Below, piece after piece: positions 55,025 through 63,055 of a DNA stretch of 64,000 nucleotides. The notes under the pieces were generated by a model. That model was not told the DNA's origin. It saw nothing but the letters and a program-made list of their open reading frames with translations, and ran no database searches. Source of the DNA: Leptospira sp. 96542. GTDB taxonomy: Bacteria; Spirochaetota; Leptospiria; Leptospirales; Leptospiraceae. The translations under genes were made by a program, and so were the position numbers. Each line of letters starts with the position of its first letter. Position 1 is the first letter of the stretch. The DNA lies in NCBI GenBank assembly GCA_029310945.1, contig JARJFC010000018.1, positions 17,021-81,020 of the forward strand, in the 5' to 3' direction.

Positions 55025-55999
55025 CTTTAATTTTCTGTATAATTCTTTATCATGAACTTGCACGAAATCCAAAAGAGGAATTTTATTTTCATCGGATACT
55101 TTTTCAGTTGAATTTACTTTTTTACTGACGATACCACCATAATTTTCAGGAACGTATTTTAGAGATTCTGAATGTTGGTAATCGGCTATTGTTTTTGTAG
55201 TATCATAACTTCGTTCAGTAATCACTAGAACAAACATACCTTCTTCTGGGACAGCACCGTGTTTTAGGATTTCTTTGATAAAATCAAATTTCTGAATGGC
55301 AGCCCAGTAATACATGACGCTGTGGCCATCACTATCTTTATGATTTAAATTAGCGCCAGCTTCAATTAAATACTTTAAACAATCCATTTCAGCATCTGAT
55401 CTAAGTCGAAAAATCGGAGTTCTGCCGTTGGATTCAATACTGTTAACATCAGCACCTTTTTCGATTATCATTTTGATAACATCTTTATTTTGGTTCGAGT
55501 GATCAAGGGCGGTATGTAGTAAAAATTTATTTGTTGTATTTAATTTTACATTTGTTAAATTCTTTTTGATTAAAATTGTTTCAACAAAATTTGCTTTATT
55601 TAACTCGACAGCATTTAACAGTACACCTTCTAAAAAATTTCTATCTTCTATTAAGTTTGGATTTTTTTCTAAGATTAGTTTAAAAATATCCAAACGATCA
55701 TAATGCACAGCATAGTCGAGTGCACTTCTTGAACCTTTATCTTTGATTTTAGGATCAATTTTTTTATCTAATAATATGGAAACTATTTCGATGTTGTTAC
55801 TTATGGTAGCATGGGTAAGCAAAGTCTGACCAAATTCGTCTGTCATGTTGATATTACTGACATCATTTGTTAAAGATTTGAATTGAGTTGGGTCTGCCAT
55901 TGCATCAACAAATTTCTGAAAGCTGGATTGACAATTGATAAAAAATAGCAAAATGATGAGAGCGAATTTTTTTCTAATATAAAAATGATTTTGTTCCAT
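55007..55999 (-). CDS. Ankyrin-repeat lipoprotein
   Basis: 330 residues from the ATG at 55999, which gives a lipobox Cys in IILLFFINCQSS. At least six ankyrin repeats follow between residues about 40 and 260: TLLTHATISNNIEIVSILL, SALDYAVHYDRLDIFKLIL, LHTALDHSNQNKDVIKMI, GRTPIFRLRSDAEMDCLKYL. The repeats would form a protein-binding surface in the periplasm or on the outer membrane, which is unusual for this mostly cytosolic repeat. Partner unknown. Confidence 0.85.
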   Translation of the reverse strand: MEQNHFYIRKKFALIILLFFINCQSSFQKFVDAMADPTQFKSLTNDVSNINMTDEFGQTLLTHATISNNIEIVSILLDKKIDPKIKDKGSRSALDYAVHYDRLDIFKLILEKNPNLIEDRNFLEGVLLNAVELNKANFVETILIKKNLTNVKLNTTNKFLLHTALDHSNQNKDVIKMIIEKGADVNSIESNGRTPIFRLRSDAEMDCLKYLIEAGANLNHKDSDGHSVMYYWAAIQKFDFIKEILKHGAVPEEGMFVLVITERSYDTTKTIADYQHSESLKYVPENYGGIVSKKVNSTEKVSDENKIPLLDFVQVHDKELYRKLKSLNYK

Positions 56000-56099
56000 T
56001 GGAGATTGCCTCGCCTGTATCAGAGTCAATTTCCAATGGTTGTAAAGAACTTTTTATCTTCGTGTAATATTCGCCTCATATCTGTTAGATAAAATAGTT

Positions 56100-56474
56100 T
56101 TAGGACAACTTCCTTTCTTTTGGCCTAAGATACCAAGAGGTGATCGTGAGTGCCAAAAGGAGTAGTGATGGAAAAATTTCTGTCATAGGGTGACCGCAAA
56201 CGATATGTGAGTAGGCCGCTCCAGACATGGCAAAGAAGAATCCTGCGTAAGCCCATTCTTTTAGTAATGGAGACTTTGGTGCGAGAACCGCCACCACGCC
56301 GAGTAGTTTCCAAACACCAAGTAGTGTTAGGAAGTAGGTTGGGTAACCAAGTTCACTAATCTTTTGAACTTCTTCTGGAAGTTTCATCAGTTGTACAATG
56401 GCAGTCGATACCATTCCGAGTGACAACCAAAGGGTAAAAAAATAATAAACAATTTTTTTTGTTTTTTCTGACAT
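56100..56474 (-). CDS. DoxX-like membrane protein
   Basis: 124 residues with four membrane helices and the DoxX-like pattern (VYYFFTLWLSLGMVSTAI; LGYPTYFLTLLGVWKLLGV; SPLLKEWAYAGFFFAMSGA). Last gene of an operon with ArsR, SRPBCC and YdeI-like genes (57990 down to 56100); that set recurs in many bacteria, often linked to stress or small-molecule response. Biochemical role not established. Confidence 0.85.
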   Translation of the reverse strand: MSEKTKKIVYYFFTLWLSLGMVSTAIVQLMKLPEEVQKISELGYPTYFLTLLGVWKLLGVVAVLAPKSPLLKEWAYAGFFFAMSGAAYSHIVCGHPMTEIFPSLLLLALTITSWYLRPKERKLS

Positions 56475-56555
56475 TTGTTTTCTCCTAAATATAATTTCAG
56501 TTTGCCTGCGAAATAATCGTGTTTGTCAATTTTGGATTAAATCGCAATTTCTATT

Positions 56556-57164
56556 TCAATCTTTTAAACCTTTTCCAGTTAGGATTTTAGGTATATGATT
56601 GTGAATTCTTGTTTCTCTGGTTTCTGATCTTTTTGCGTTGGAAAAGTAAAGTAAATACTCTCTTTGTCTTCCAGGAGTTAACGATTTAAAGGCATCTTGT
56701 AATTTTGGATTTGATTCTAATTGTCTTAAAAATTCTTCTGGCACTTCATAGTCTGAAGTTTTTTTCTTCTCAACTTTTTTGCCTGAGAGTTCAATCTGCA
56801 CGGCTTCTTTTATATAGGATCTAATGGTAGATTTTAATTTTGTGATCTCAGATATATTTTGGAATCGAATTTGCCTAGCAGATTGAACATTCTTTGTTTG
56901 TTGGATGAGTATGTTTTTGGGATCTTTTAAAAGTGCACCTTTAAAAAATAGAATGGCACAGTAATCTTTAAACCCATGCAACAATAGGATGTTTTTACCA
57001 TCGTGCGTATAACAAGGTTGACCCCACTTGATCCCTTCATCGAGTTTGTTTTCTAAAGTTATGGTACGGAGAAGTTCAAATTCTCTTTTCCATGATTTAT
57101 TTTTTTCAAAAAAAGAGCTATTTGATTTTATATTCGGATTCGATTTTTTTAAGTTTTTGTCCAT
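56556..57164 (-). CDS. YdeI/OmdA-like protein with DUF1801 domain
   Basis: 202 residues. The N-terminal 120 residues show the DUF1801 pattern (DEGIKWGQPCYTHDGKNI, CAILFFKGALLKDP); the C-terminal 60 residues match the bacteriocin-protection/YdeI helical motif (VPEEFLRQLESNPKLQDAF, LTPGRQREYLLYFSNAK). No signal peptide. It lies 34 bases after the SRPBCC gene in the ArsR-led operon. YdeI has been connected with antimicrobial-peptide resistance in enterobacteria; whether that applies here is unknown. Confidence 0.85.
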   Translation of the reverse strand: MDKNLKKSNPNIKSNSSFFEKNKSWKREFELLRTITLENKLDEGIKWGQPCYTHDGKNILLLHGFKDYCAILFFKGALLKDPKNILIQQTKNVQSARQIRFQNISEITKLKSTIRSYIKEAVQIELSGKKVEKKKTSDYEVPEEFLRQLESNPKLQDAFKSLTPGRQREYLLYFSNAKRSETRETRIHNHIPKILTGKGLKD

Positions 57165-57198
57165 TTGATTCTATACGAATTGTTATAATTATATTCTC

Positions 57199-57663
57199 TT
57201 ATATACTCTGCAAAATTTCTTCCAATCGGTTGTGTGCCATATTGATTCCTTGGGCGAATGGCATTTTTAAAATTTGGTCTCTATGTTCGACAGACTTATA
57301 GATAATGTGCATAATCAGTCTACTTCTATCGTCAGAGATTTTACTAAATTCAAAAAACTCAAGTTGGATGGGAAACCCAGTATTTTCCATTTCGAAAGTT
57401 CTTGTGATCCGTTCGTTTTCCACAATTTCATGAAAGACTCCATTGGCTCTGAAAACTACGATCCCATCCAGGTTTTTGGTTTCATAGACCCAGCCTCCAT
57501 GGTTATGAGGTTCAAATTTTAGCACCTTATTTCCCATCCATTGTTCGATGAGTTCGGGTTCTGTGTGGGCTTTGTAGAGTAGTTCCACTGGCAATTCAAA
57601 TTCTCTAATAATATTTAACTCTTGTTTGTCGTCTTCGTACTGGATTTTTGTTTTTAGTTCCAT
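57199..57663 (-). CDS. SRPBCC (AHSA1-type) domain protein
   Basis: 154 residues of the START/Bet v1-like SRPBCC fold: IIREFELPVELLYKAHTEPE, LIEQWMGNKVLKFEPHNHGG and the long C-terminal helix GINMAHNRLEEIL. Such proteins bind small hydrophobic molecules and are commonly encoded next to an ArsR-type regulator, as here (6 bases downstream of it). Ligand unknown. Confidence 0.9.
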   Translation of the reverse strand: MELKTKIQYEDDKQELNIIREFELPVELLYKAHTEPELIEQWMGNKVLKFEPHNHGGWVYETKNLDGIVVFRANGVFHEIVENERITRTFEMENTGFPIQLEFFEFSKISDDRSRLIMHIIYKSVEHRDQILKMPFAQGINMAHNRLEEILQSI

Positions 57664-57669
57664 ACGGGG

Positions 57670-57990
57670 TTACCTTTTTTTATAGTTTTTCATCACTGAT
57701 TCCAACCGATTGAACCTATCATCCCAAAGTTTACGGAAGGGTTCGATAAAATTGGCAATTTCTCTCATTTTATTTGCATTGAGTTGGTAGTGAACCTCAC
57801 GACCCGTTTGTTGTTTTGCGAGTAGTTCACATTCAGTGAGTATTTGTAAGTGTTTTGAAATGGTCGGTCTTTTTGAATCAAAATGGGAGGCTATGACACC
57901 CGCAGTCATTCCTTGCGTTGCCAATAGTAGAAGTATGGCTCTCCTTGTGGGGTCTGCAATTGCTTGGAATACGTCGCGTCTTAAATCCAT
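57670..57990 (-). CDS. ArsR-family transcriptional regulator
   Basis: 106 residues. Winged helix with recognition helix [17 protein letters not shown] and beginning [17 protein letters not shown]. The alpha-3 cysteine metal motif ELCVCDL of ArsR/SmtB is absent ([13 protein letters not shown]), so it likely senses something other than metal ions. It starts the four-gene operon and probably represses it through the TGACTA/TAGTCA repeat at 58003-58026. Confidence 0.92.
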   Translation of the reverse strand: MDLRRDVFQAIADPTRRAILLLLATQGMTAGVIASHFDSKRPTISKHLQILTECELLAKQQTGREVHYQLNANKMREIANFIEPFRKLWDDRFNRLESVMKNYKKR

Positions 57991-58002
57991 TGTGTAGCCA
58001 TT

Positions 58003-58026
58003 TGACTAAGCAATTATATATAGTCA
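58003..58026. promoter_or_regulatory. Likely ArsR operator and promoter
   Basis: Inverted repeat TGACTA-(12)-TAGTCA directly upstream of the ArsR gene, with AATTATATATA between the arms as a -10-rich spacer. This is a common ArsR operator layout (dyad with 12-base spacing). Confidence 0.55.
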
Positions 58027-58107
58027 TTTGGCAACATATTTTTCCTTTTTTTTATATCTCGAAAAGTAAAATGACCATGGATTGACTTCTAAAAGAAGGT
58101 TCAAACT

Positions 58108-58230
58108 ATGATTCGCTCGTTTCCCGATGAATATTTATCAGCGTTCATTAAAAAAAAATTCAAAATAACGTCGGGAACGTTCAAAAAACGCCCAAATAAC
58201 GTTCTGGACGTTCAAAAGAAGAGAGCGTAG
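58108..58230 (+). CDS. Possible 40-residue basic protein overlapping a DNA repeat
   Basis: ATG at 58108 preceded by GAAGG with 8-base spacing; the frame codes 40 residues beginning MIRSFPDEYLSAFIKKKF and ending in a basic segment. It contains the two 24-base repeats at 58163 and 58194, whose 31-base period is not a multiple of three, so the repeat is not protein-driven. The ribosome site argues for a gene, the repeat against. Confidence 0.3.
   Translation: MIRSFPDEYLSAFIKKKFKITSGTFKKRPNNVLDVQKKRA
58163..58217. repeat. Two 24-base direct repeats, 31-base period
   Basis: Copies at 58163-58186 and 58194-58217 agree at 20 of 24 bases; both start AAATAACGT and end ACGTTCAAAA. GAACGTTC inside copy 1 is self-complementary. 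It could be an intergenic repeat family of the genome or a protein-binding site at the edge of the accessory region. Confidence 0.5.
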
Positions 58231-58306
58231 GAATTAAAATTTTGTATTAATTAGAAAGTTTTGAAACTGTGGCGTATCAGCGAAGACAGGGAGTAACAAT
58301 CGATAC

Positions 58307-58525
58307 ATGAATCAATATAAATATATAGTTATTTATATACTAATAATCAATATTATGGGATGCGATTTCTCGACACCTGACGGGAAATTGCCTGCTTTTC
58401 CTATGGGAGCTTCGGCGACTCGATTTCCCGCACTCGTGATACCAGAAGGGTTTGGTCCTTCGCCATTGATTGCAGAGGAGTCAAGGGCATTGGGGGCGAA
58501 TTTAAAACACTCAGCCACTATATGA
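58307..58525 (+). CDS. Small putative lipoprotein
   Basis: 72 residues: MNQYKYIVIYILIINIMGCD gives a signal peptide ending in a lipobox Cys at residue 19, then a short Pro/Gly/Ala-rich mature part (KLPAFPMGASATRFPALVIP). GGAG lies about 13 bases before the ATG, rather far. No known domain. First of three small exported proteins in this stretch. Confidence 0.5.
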   Translation: MNQYKYIVIYILIINIMGCDFSTPDGKLPAFPMGASATRFPALVIPEGFGPSPLIAEESRALGANLKHSATI

Positions 58526-58657
58526 CTTGGTTATCCTAAGAGCTGGGAAATAAAAAAATGAATAAAGTTGATTTTATCCTCCTTTGCTCGTGGAAAATGA
58601 GTATAAAATGTTACTTTTAATCCTTTGTTTTTATTTTGGGGTTTGTGGTTTTTGAAT

Positions 58658-58819
58658 ATGAATAATATGTTAAAGCGAATTGGCATTCTCTTATTCGGAT
58701 TGTATTTATATTGTCAAGAACAGTTTAATCAATGCGTTGATCCTCCAGACAATAAGGATTCCTGTAGTAGAAATTTTCAAGGTTGTAACAATACAGTAAG
58801 AGGTTGTATCCTAAATTGA
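58658..58819 (+). CDS. Small Cys-rich exported protein 1
   Basis: 53 residues from the ATG at 58658 (MNNMLKRIGILLFGLYLYCQ), a signal sequence with a possible lipobox Cys, then a 33-residue mature part with Cys spacing CxxxFQGCNNTVRGC. It is paralogous in pattern to the next gene (both have C-x-NNT-x-RGC). A shared segment TGTTTTTATTTTGG lies in front of both. No ribosome site is clear. Function unknown. Confidence 0.45.
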   Translation: MNNMLKRIGILLFGLYLYCQEQFNQCVDPPDNKDSCSRNFQGCNNTVRGCILN

Positions 58820-58855
58820 GTTTTATCTATGTTTTTATTTTGGTCATTGTTCCCT

Positions 58856-59104
58856 ATGAAAAAAGTATATCTAATCCTATTCGCATTATTTGTTTTCCAT
58901 GACTGCAAGGATGGAAATCCGTTGGAAAAGGAAGTGAATGAATTTCCTAAAGAATACTGCGCTTACAATTTAAGTAGATGCGCTCCTGCCTTTGAGGACT
59001 GTGAAAACAACACGAATGAGCGTGGATGTTCCGGAGTCTTTGATTTATGTGTGCAAAATTCCCTCAATTGTTTCACTCAAAAACGAAAAGTGAAACGGTA
59101 TTAG
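58856..59104 (+). CDS. Small Cys-rich exported protein 2
   Basis: 82 residues from the ATG at 58856 (MKKVYLILFALFVFHDCKDG): signal peptide with lipobox-like Cys17, then a mature part with cysteines in CAYNLSRCAPAFEDCENN, RGC, LC and NCF, suited to disulphides. The C...NNT..RGC motif matches the preceding gene, so the two look like a tandem duplication. Ends in a basic tail KRKVKRY. Confidence 0.5.
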   Translation: MKKVYLILFALFVFHDCKDGNPLEKEVNEFPKEYCAYNLSRCAPAFEDCENNTNERGCSGVFDLCVQNSLNCFTQKRKVKRY

Positions 59105-59350
59105 TAGACTAAACTCATGTATTCGCATAGAGATTTTTGCAAACAAAGAACTGACTTTCAAGGTGTGCATTTCAGACCAAAAATACAAAGTTCTATAGAA
59201 AGTATTGTTTTCTTTAGAAGCGGAGAAAGATACCGTTTGCGAGATACAAAAGAAATAGATTTTTCAAATGCAGTTTCTTTTGGATCGAAAGTTTCCTCAT
59301 TCACAATCGCAGCTTATTTTTTTTGTCACTAGTTTGATTTTTACTTTCCA

Positions 59351-59388
59351 ATCTCCAGTAAGTATAATATAATATACTTACTGGAGAT
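59351..59388. promoter_or_regulatory. Perfect 38-bp palindromic operator of the AbiE operon
   Basis: Two 16-base arms (59351-59366 and 59373-59388) are exact reverse complements around a 6-base AT spacer. The centre holds TATAAT-like -10 sequences, and the right arm contains GGAG of the ribosome site 10 bases before the ATG at 59397. AbiEi antitoxins are known to repress their own promoter by binding inverted repeats, so this is the probable site. If transcribed, the same sequence would hide the ribosome site in a hairpin. Confidence 0.8.
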
Positions 59389-59396
59389 ACCTACCA

Positions 59397-59990
59397 ATGT
59401 ATAAAACTCACCAACTTGTCATGGAAGAACTTTCTTCTTATTCCTCTCCGAAGGCAAAATTGAGTAAAATGATCAAATCAAACGAGATCATCCATCTTAA
59501 ACGAGGAGTATTTTTAGATAAAAACGATACATCATATTCCTTATTTAGTATAGCATCGGTGTTATATGGTCCATCCTATATATCATTTGAATCGGCTCTC
59601 GCCCATTATGGTATGATCCCTGAAAGGCTTAAGGGTATTACTTCGGCAATCTATAACAAAAAGAAGAATAAGGAATACCATACACCAGTTGGTGGCTTTT
59701 ATTATTTCTATCTCCCAAAATCTGCTTACCCATTTGGCATTGTACGCAATGAGGAAGGTGGTCAAGGTTACTTAATCGCTACACCAGAGAAAGCCATTCT
59801 CGATGTAATTTACAAAAATTCAAAGTTGAAAGATATAAATGAACTAAGGGATTTTCTTGTCGAAGATAAAAGAATTGAAGAGGAAATGTTATCTCGATTA
59901 AACAAAATTGAAGTAACTAAACTTTGTCCAATTTACAACCAACCACAATGTTTGTTGTTACCTAAAATGTTAAGGAAATACTATGCATAG
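59397..59990 (+). CDS. abiEi: AbiEi-type antitoxin / transcriptional repressor
   Basis: 197 residues. The N-terminal winged helix (SPKAKLSKMIKSNEIIHLKRG) and the following YISFESALAHYGMIPER segment match AbiEi-like antitoxins (COG5340 type). The C-terminal domain is the part that neutralises toxin in the family. It overlaps the toxin gene by 8 bases and lies behind a perfect palindrome, as expected for a type IV autoregulated system. AbiE systems give phage resistance by abortive infection and stabilise replicons. Confidence 0.85.
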   Translation: MYKTHQLVMEELSSYSSPKAKLSKMIKSNEIIHLKRGVFLDKNDTSYSLFSIASVLYGPSYISFESALAHYGMIPERLKGITSAIYNKKKNKEYHTPVGGFYYFYLPKSAYPFGIVRNEEGGQGYLIATPEKAILDVIYKNSKLKDINELRDFLVEDKRIEEEMLSRLNKIEVTKLCPIYNQPQCLLLPKMLRKYYA

Positions 59991-60873
59991 TGCTATTGAA
60001 AGTTTGCTCCAAACGTATCAGTGTAAGACCACTGATGATTACAAAAATGCACTGAAAGAAATCATACAAGAAATTGCCCTGCTTGGGCTATTTCGAGGCG
60101 GTTTCTTTAAACATGCAGCATTTTATGGAGGAACAGCACTTCGAATTTTTTATAACTTGGATCGTTTCTCAGAGGACCTAGATTTCAGTTTATTGCGTAA
60201 AAGCAAAAAGTTTCAACTCCAGGATCATTTGCGATCTCTCGAAGATGAATTGGGGTCTTATGGTTTTGAAATGTCTGTCGAAGTAAAAACAAAGAAAATA
60301 GAAAGCCAGATCCAATCTGCTTTTATTAAAGGTGGAACATTGGTGCACCTTCTTAAGATAAAAACCAACCAGAATCTTGGTCTTCATGTTCCAGAAAATG
60401 AACAATTAAAAATTAAATTGGAGATAGACATTGATCCACCAGCAAAAGCATCTTATGAAACAAAATACCATCTAACGCCAATTCCTTTTCCTGTTACCCT
60501 ATTCACCAAACCATGTTTATTTTCTGGCAAATTACATGCAGTCTTATGTAGAGATTGGAAATCTCTAGTCAAAGGAAGAGATTTTTATGATTATGTTTGG
60601 TATTTAAGTAACAAAACACCAGTTGACCTAGACCATCTCAAAGCTAGGATGATGCAATCTGGTCATTTAAAAACAAAAGATAAATTCAATATTTCCATTT
60701 TAACACAAATGCTGATTGAGAGATTCAAGTCCGTTTCCATTTCGCAAGCTAAGACCGATATTCTACCTTTTGTACCGAATGCTAAAGAATTAGATGTCTG
60801 GTCACCTGAGTTCTTTATACAAATTACAAAAGATCATTTAAAGTCCGAATTAGAGCCAAAACAAAACAAATAA
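59983..60873 (+). CDS. abiEii: AbiEii-type nucleotidyltransferase toxin
   Basis: 296 residues. Nucleotidyltransferase motif I is GGTALR at residues 49-54 with SEDLDFS at 63-69 supplying the two metal-binding acids; the later lysine-rich and FSGKLHAVLCRDWKSLVKGRD segment matches the family's motif III-IV region (KxxxxRDxxD). The toxin is thought to transfer nucleotides to tRNA or another target and block growth reversibly. Overlap with the antitoxin gene and motif integrity suggest a functional pair. Confidence 0.9.
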   Translation: MHSAIESLLQTYQCKTTDDYKNALKEIIQEIALLGLFRGGFFKHAAFYGGTALRIFYNLDRFSEDLDFSLLRKSKKFQLQDHLRSLEDELGSYGFEMSVEVKTKKIESQIQSAFIKGGTLVHLLKIKTNQNLGLHVPENEQLKIKLEIDIDPPAKASYETKYHLTPIPFPVTLFTKPCLFSGKLHAVLCRDWKSLVKGRDFYDYVWYLSNKTPVDLDHLKARMMQSGHLKTKDKFNISILTQMLIERFKSVSISQAKTDILPFVPNAKELDVWSPEFFIQITKDHLKSELEPKQNK

Positions 60874-61048
60874 AATCTGGTATTATTCAGAGTGAGCATT
60901 TTCTATGTTTTTATTTAGAAGTTCCTACATTTTGAAATCGAAGAAAATATTTCTATTGATACTACTAATCTTTGGAACCTAACCTTACCATGCTTGTTCA
61001 ATGTATGTTAGTGAATGCATTAAAAAAGCAAAGAAGATCTGATCTATC
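60874..61048. other. Gap between AbiE and cutA
   Basis: 175 bases, AT-rich, no gene or strong hairpin recognised. Marks the right edge of the accessory block; cutA and following genes look core. Confidence 0.4.
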
Positions 61049-61375
61049 TTAACTATTTTTTTTGATCTTTTCCGCCACAAAGGTTTTGTAAGCGGGGCTT
61101 CCAAAACTTGCATCCAATTTGATGATTTCAGGTGCGATGTAGGGGTGGCGCTTCATAATGTATTCTTCGATACGGTCGTAGTTTTCGCCTTTGGCTTTGA
61201 GAAGGATTTTGTTTTCTGTGTCCACAGTGATCTTGCCTTCCCACATATACACTAACTCCACTTCAGGAAAAATCGTGCCAGATATGATGATGCCGAGTTC
61301 CAACATCTCCGAGATATGTTCTTCCGCCATATCGCGGTCACCAATTGTGGTAAATACTAAAATTTCATCTGACAT
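61049..61375 (-). CDS. cutA: CutA1-like divalent-ion tolerance protein
   Basis: 108 residues, normal for CutA1 trimers: FTTIGDRDMAEEHISEML, the long strand ELVYMWEGKITVDTENKILLKAK, and HPYIAPEIIKLDA with FGSPAYKTFVAE. The usual CxxC-like metal residue near IxxCVN is not present (GIIISGTIFP). Originally linked to copper tolerance but its real function is unclear. Confidence 0.92.
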   Translation of the reverse strand: MSDEILVFTTIGDRDMAEEHISEMLELGIIISGTIFPEVELVYMWEGKITVDTENKILLKAKGENYDRIEEYIMKRHPYIAPEIIKLDASFGSPAYKTFVAEKIKKNS

Positions 61376-61409
61376 TGTCTGTTCTCTCCCTTTCGAAATA
61401 CTAATTGAG

Positions 61410-61652
61410 TTACAATTGCTCTTTTTTGCCTAGGTAGTTTTGTAGACTGTCTTGGATTTTGTCAACGATTCCCGATTGTCTAACACTCCGGCCAAGCCGC
61501 TGCCAAAAATTGAGTTTGGCCTGCATTTCAACCCAACCAAGCTCCAAATCCATTCGTTTGATTTTTAGTAACATCCTGAGTTCGGAAAGACTCATGTCTT
61601 TCGGATCTTTTTCTAAAAATCGTTCGTGGTCTCTGAGTGGGTTGAAATTCAT
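61410..61652 (-). CDS. 80-residue helical protein, last gene of the response-regulator operon
   Basis: Starts at 61652 with ATGA overlap on the holin-like gene. Helical and charged (LSELRMLLKIKRMDLELGWV; NFWQRLGRSVRQSGIVDKIQ), no membrane helix. Small cytosolic partner of the two upstream envelope proteins seems likely from the overlap. No family recognised. Confidence 0.65.
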   Translation of the reverse strand: MNFNPLRDHERFLEKDPKDMSLSELRMLLKIKRMDLELGWVEMQAKLNFWQRLGRSVRQSGIVDKIQDSLQNYLGKKEQL

Positions 61653-61984
61653 TTCTTTTTTAACACAAGTTCAACGAAGAAAATGGCAAACAATAGGAAA
61701 ATACCAGCAGTCAAAAAACTAGATAGTATGGGATCGCCCGAAAGAAAATACTTTTGGATACTTAAAAAAATGCCAAAAGAAAAGTAACCCAGGGCAATCA
61801 AAATAAAAAAGAGAGCGGAAAAGATCCAAACAGACGAAAGTACCAAATTTCTTACATAAACCTGTAGATTTTTTTGGATATAAATACCCATCACTTCCAG
61901 ATAGGAAATGAATTTGGCAACAAACTCCTGAAAGGCGGCCTTGAGTCCTCCTTTTTTTCTTACTTTTTCTTTAGAGTTTTCCAA
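61649..61984 (-). CDS. Holin-X/phage holin superfamily III-like membrane protein
   Basis: 111 residues: a basic amphipathic start (KEKVRKKGGLKAAFQEFVAK), then two close membrane helices (LVLSSVWIFSALFFILIALG; LSSFLTAGIFLLFAIFFVEL), the layout of Pfam Phage_holin_3_6/DUF1469. Such proteins occur widely outside phages next to YtxH or ElaB-like genes, as here; they are not evidence of a prophage by themselves. Role in envelope stress is probable. Confidence 0.75.
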   Translation of the reverse strand: MENSKEKVRKKGGLKAAFQEFVAKFISYLEVMGIYIQKNLQVYVRNLVLSSVWIFSALFFILIALGYFSFGIFLSIQKYFLSGDPILSSFLTAGIFLLFAIFFVELVLKKK

Positions 61985-62275
61985 TTATTTTTTCTTAAAA
62001 AACCAACCAAGGGCGAGGCCAAGACCAAGGCCCACTCCAAAACCAATAACAGCAGCTTTTTGTGGATTTTCTTTCACATAAGTTCCTACATTGTCGATCA
62101 CTTCTTTTGCGCGGACACTTGCCTCTTCGCTTGCTTTGCCTAACTTTTGTTTGATGTCAGATACTTGTTCCATATATTTTTCCTTGGCTCTTCTTTCTAT
62201 CTCTTTTGCTTTTTTTTCATAAAGTTTGATCTCATCGATTAAAGATTTCCCTTGTTTGGTTTCTTCCATGATCAT
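61985..62275 (-). CDS. YtxH/ElaB-DUF883-like protein
   Basis: 96 residues: a long charged helix ([38 protein letters not shown]) followed by a C-terminal Gly-rich membrane helix ([20 protein letters not shown]) and KKK, as in DUF883/ElaB proteins that tether ribosomes or coat the inner membrane in stationary phase. ATGA overlap with the response regulator, directly followed by the holin-like gene. Confidence 0.75.
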   Translation of the reverse strand: MIMEETKQGKSLIDEIKLYEKKAKEIERRAKEKYMEQVSDIKQKLGKASEEASVRAKEVIDNVGTYVKENPQKAAVIGFGVGLGLGLALGWFFKKK

Positions 62276-62997
62276 TCCGGAACTACGATGTTCTCATAAT
62301 TATCGGTGAATCTGTATCCAATGCCCCAAATGGTTTCTATCCACTCTGGTTGGGCAGAGTTTTTTTCAAGTTTGGATCTGATTCGTTTGATATGACTGTC
62401 AATCATTCTTTCGAACCCGTCCCATTCTACACCCCAAACCGATTCTAAGATCATTTCTCTTGAAAAAACCTTTCCTGGCGAACCAGCAAGCAGTTGTAAG
62501 ATGTCGAATTCCTTTCGTGAAATATTGATGATGTTTTCATTTAGGGTCACACGTCTACGAATGGAATCGATTTTGAGAGCACCGCGCATGATTTCGCCTG
62601 CTTGTCCCACATTTGGTTTGATCCCAATTTTTTTGTCCCAACGCCTAAAAAAAACATCCACCCTGGTTTTGAGTTCTCTCACAGAAAAAGGTTTGGTGAT
62701 ATAATCATCAGCACCTAACTCAAGTCCCATGATACGGTCAATTTCTTCCGTTCTGGCAGAAAGGATAAAAATAGGAGTACTTTCATCCGATTTGCGAATA
62801 CTTCTACAAACTTCCATCCCATCGATGTCGGGCAGAGACAGGTCGAGAATGATAAGGTCTGGGTGGTTTGATTTATAAAATTTAAGTCCGTCTTCTCCGT
62901 TTTCAAAAACAGAGGTGGTATAGTGAGCGGAATCGAGAGATTTCCGGATTAGGTTTCCAATGTCCGGGTCGTCCTCAATTACTAGAATATTTTTCAT
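62272..62997 (-). CDS. OmpR-type response regulator
   Basis: 241 residues. Receiver domain with acidic pocket D9/D10, phospho-acceptor D52 in [12 protein letters not shown], and the conserved Lys in [10 protein letters not shown]-terminal winged helix with recognition region [26 protein letters not shown] pattern. No histidine kinase is adjacent (the only one in the window is at 4071), so its kinase is elsewhere. It heads a four-gene operon with YtxH-like, holin-like and small helical proteins, which it may regulate. Confidence 0.93.
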   Translation of the reverse strand: MKNILVIEDDPDIGNLIRKSLDSAHYTTSVFENGEDGLKFYKSNHPDLIILDLSLPDIDGMEVCRSIRKSDESTPIFILSARTEEIDRIMGLELGADDYITKPFSVRELKTRVDVFFRRWDKKIGIKPNVGQAGEIMRGALKIDSIRRRVTLNENIINISRKEFDILQLLAGSPGKVFSREMILESVWGVEWDGFERMIDSHIKRIRSKLEKNSAQPEWIETIWGIGYRFTDNYENIVVPE

Positions 62998-63055
62998 GTT
63001 TTTCCCTTGAGTTCTATCTCAATTTGGTTCAAGTAGTAGAAAAAAAAAGTAAAAA

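Noticed and set aside
58163..58217. Repeats as integron attC sites
   Set aside because: The GTTRRRY/RYYYAAC core pair is not present and no integrase gene is seen.
59117..59332. 71-codon ORF between the Cys-rich genes and AbiE
   Set aside because: No ribosome site, no recognisable signal peptide or domain, ends in an odd aromatic run; composition looks like non-coding DNA.
61649..61984. Holin-like gene as a sign of a prophage
   Set aside because: No lysin, terminase, capsid or integrase nearby; this family commonly occurs outside phages with YtxH-like genes.
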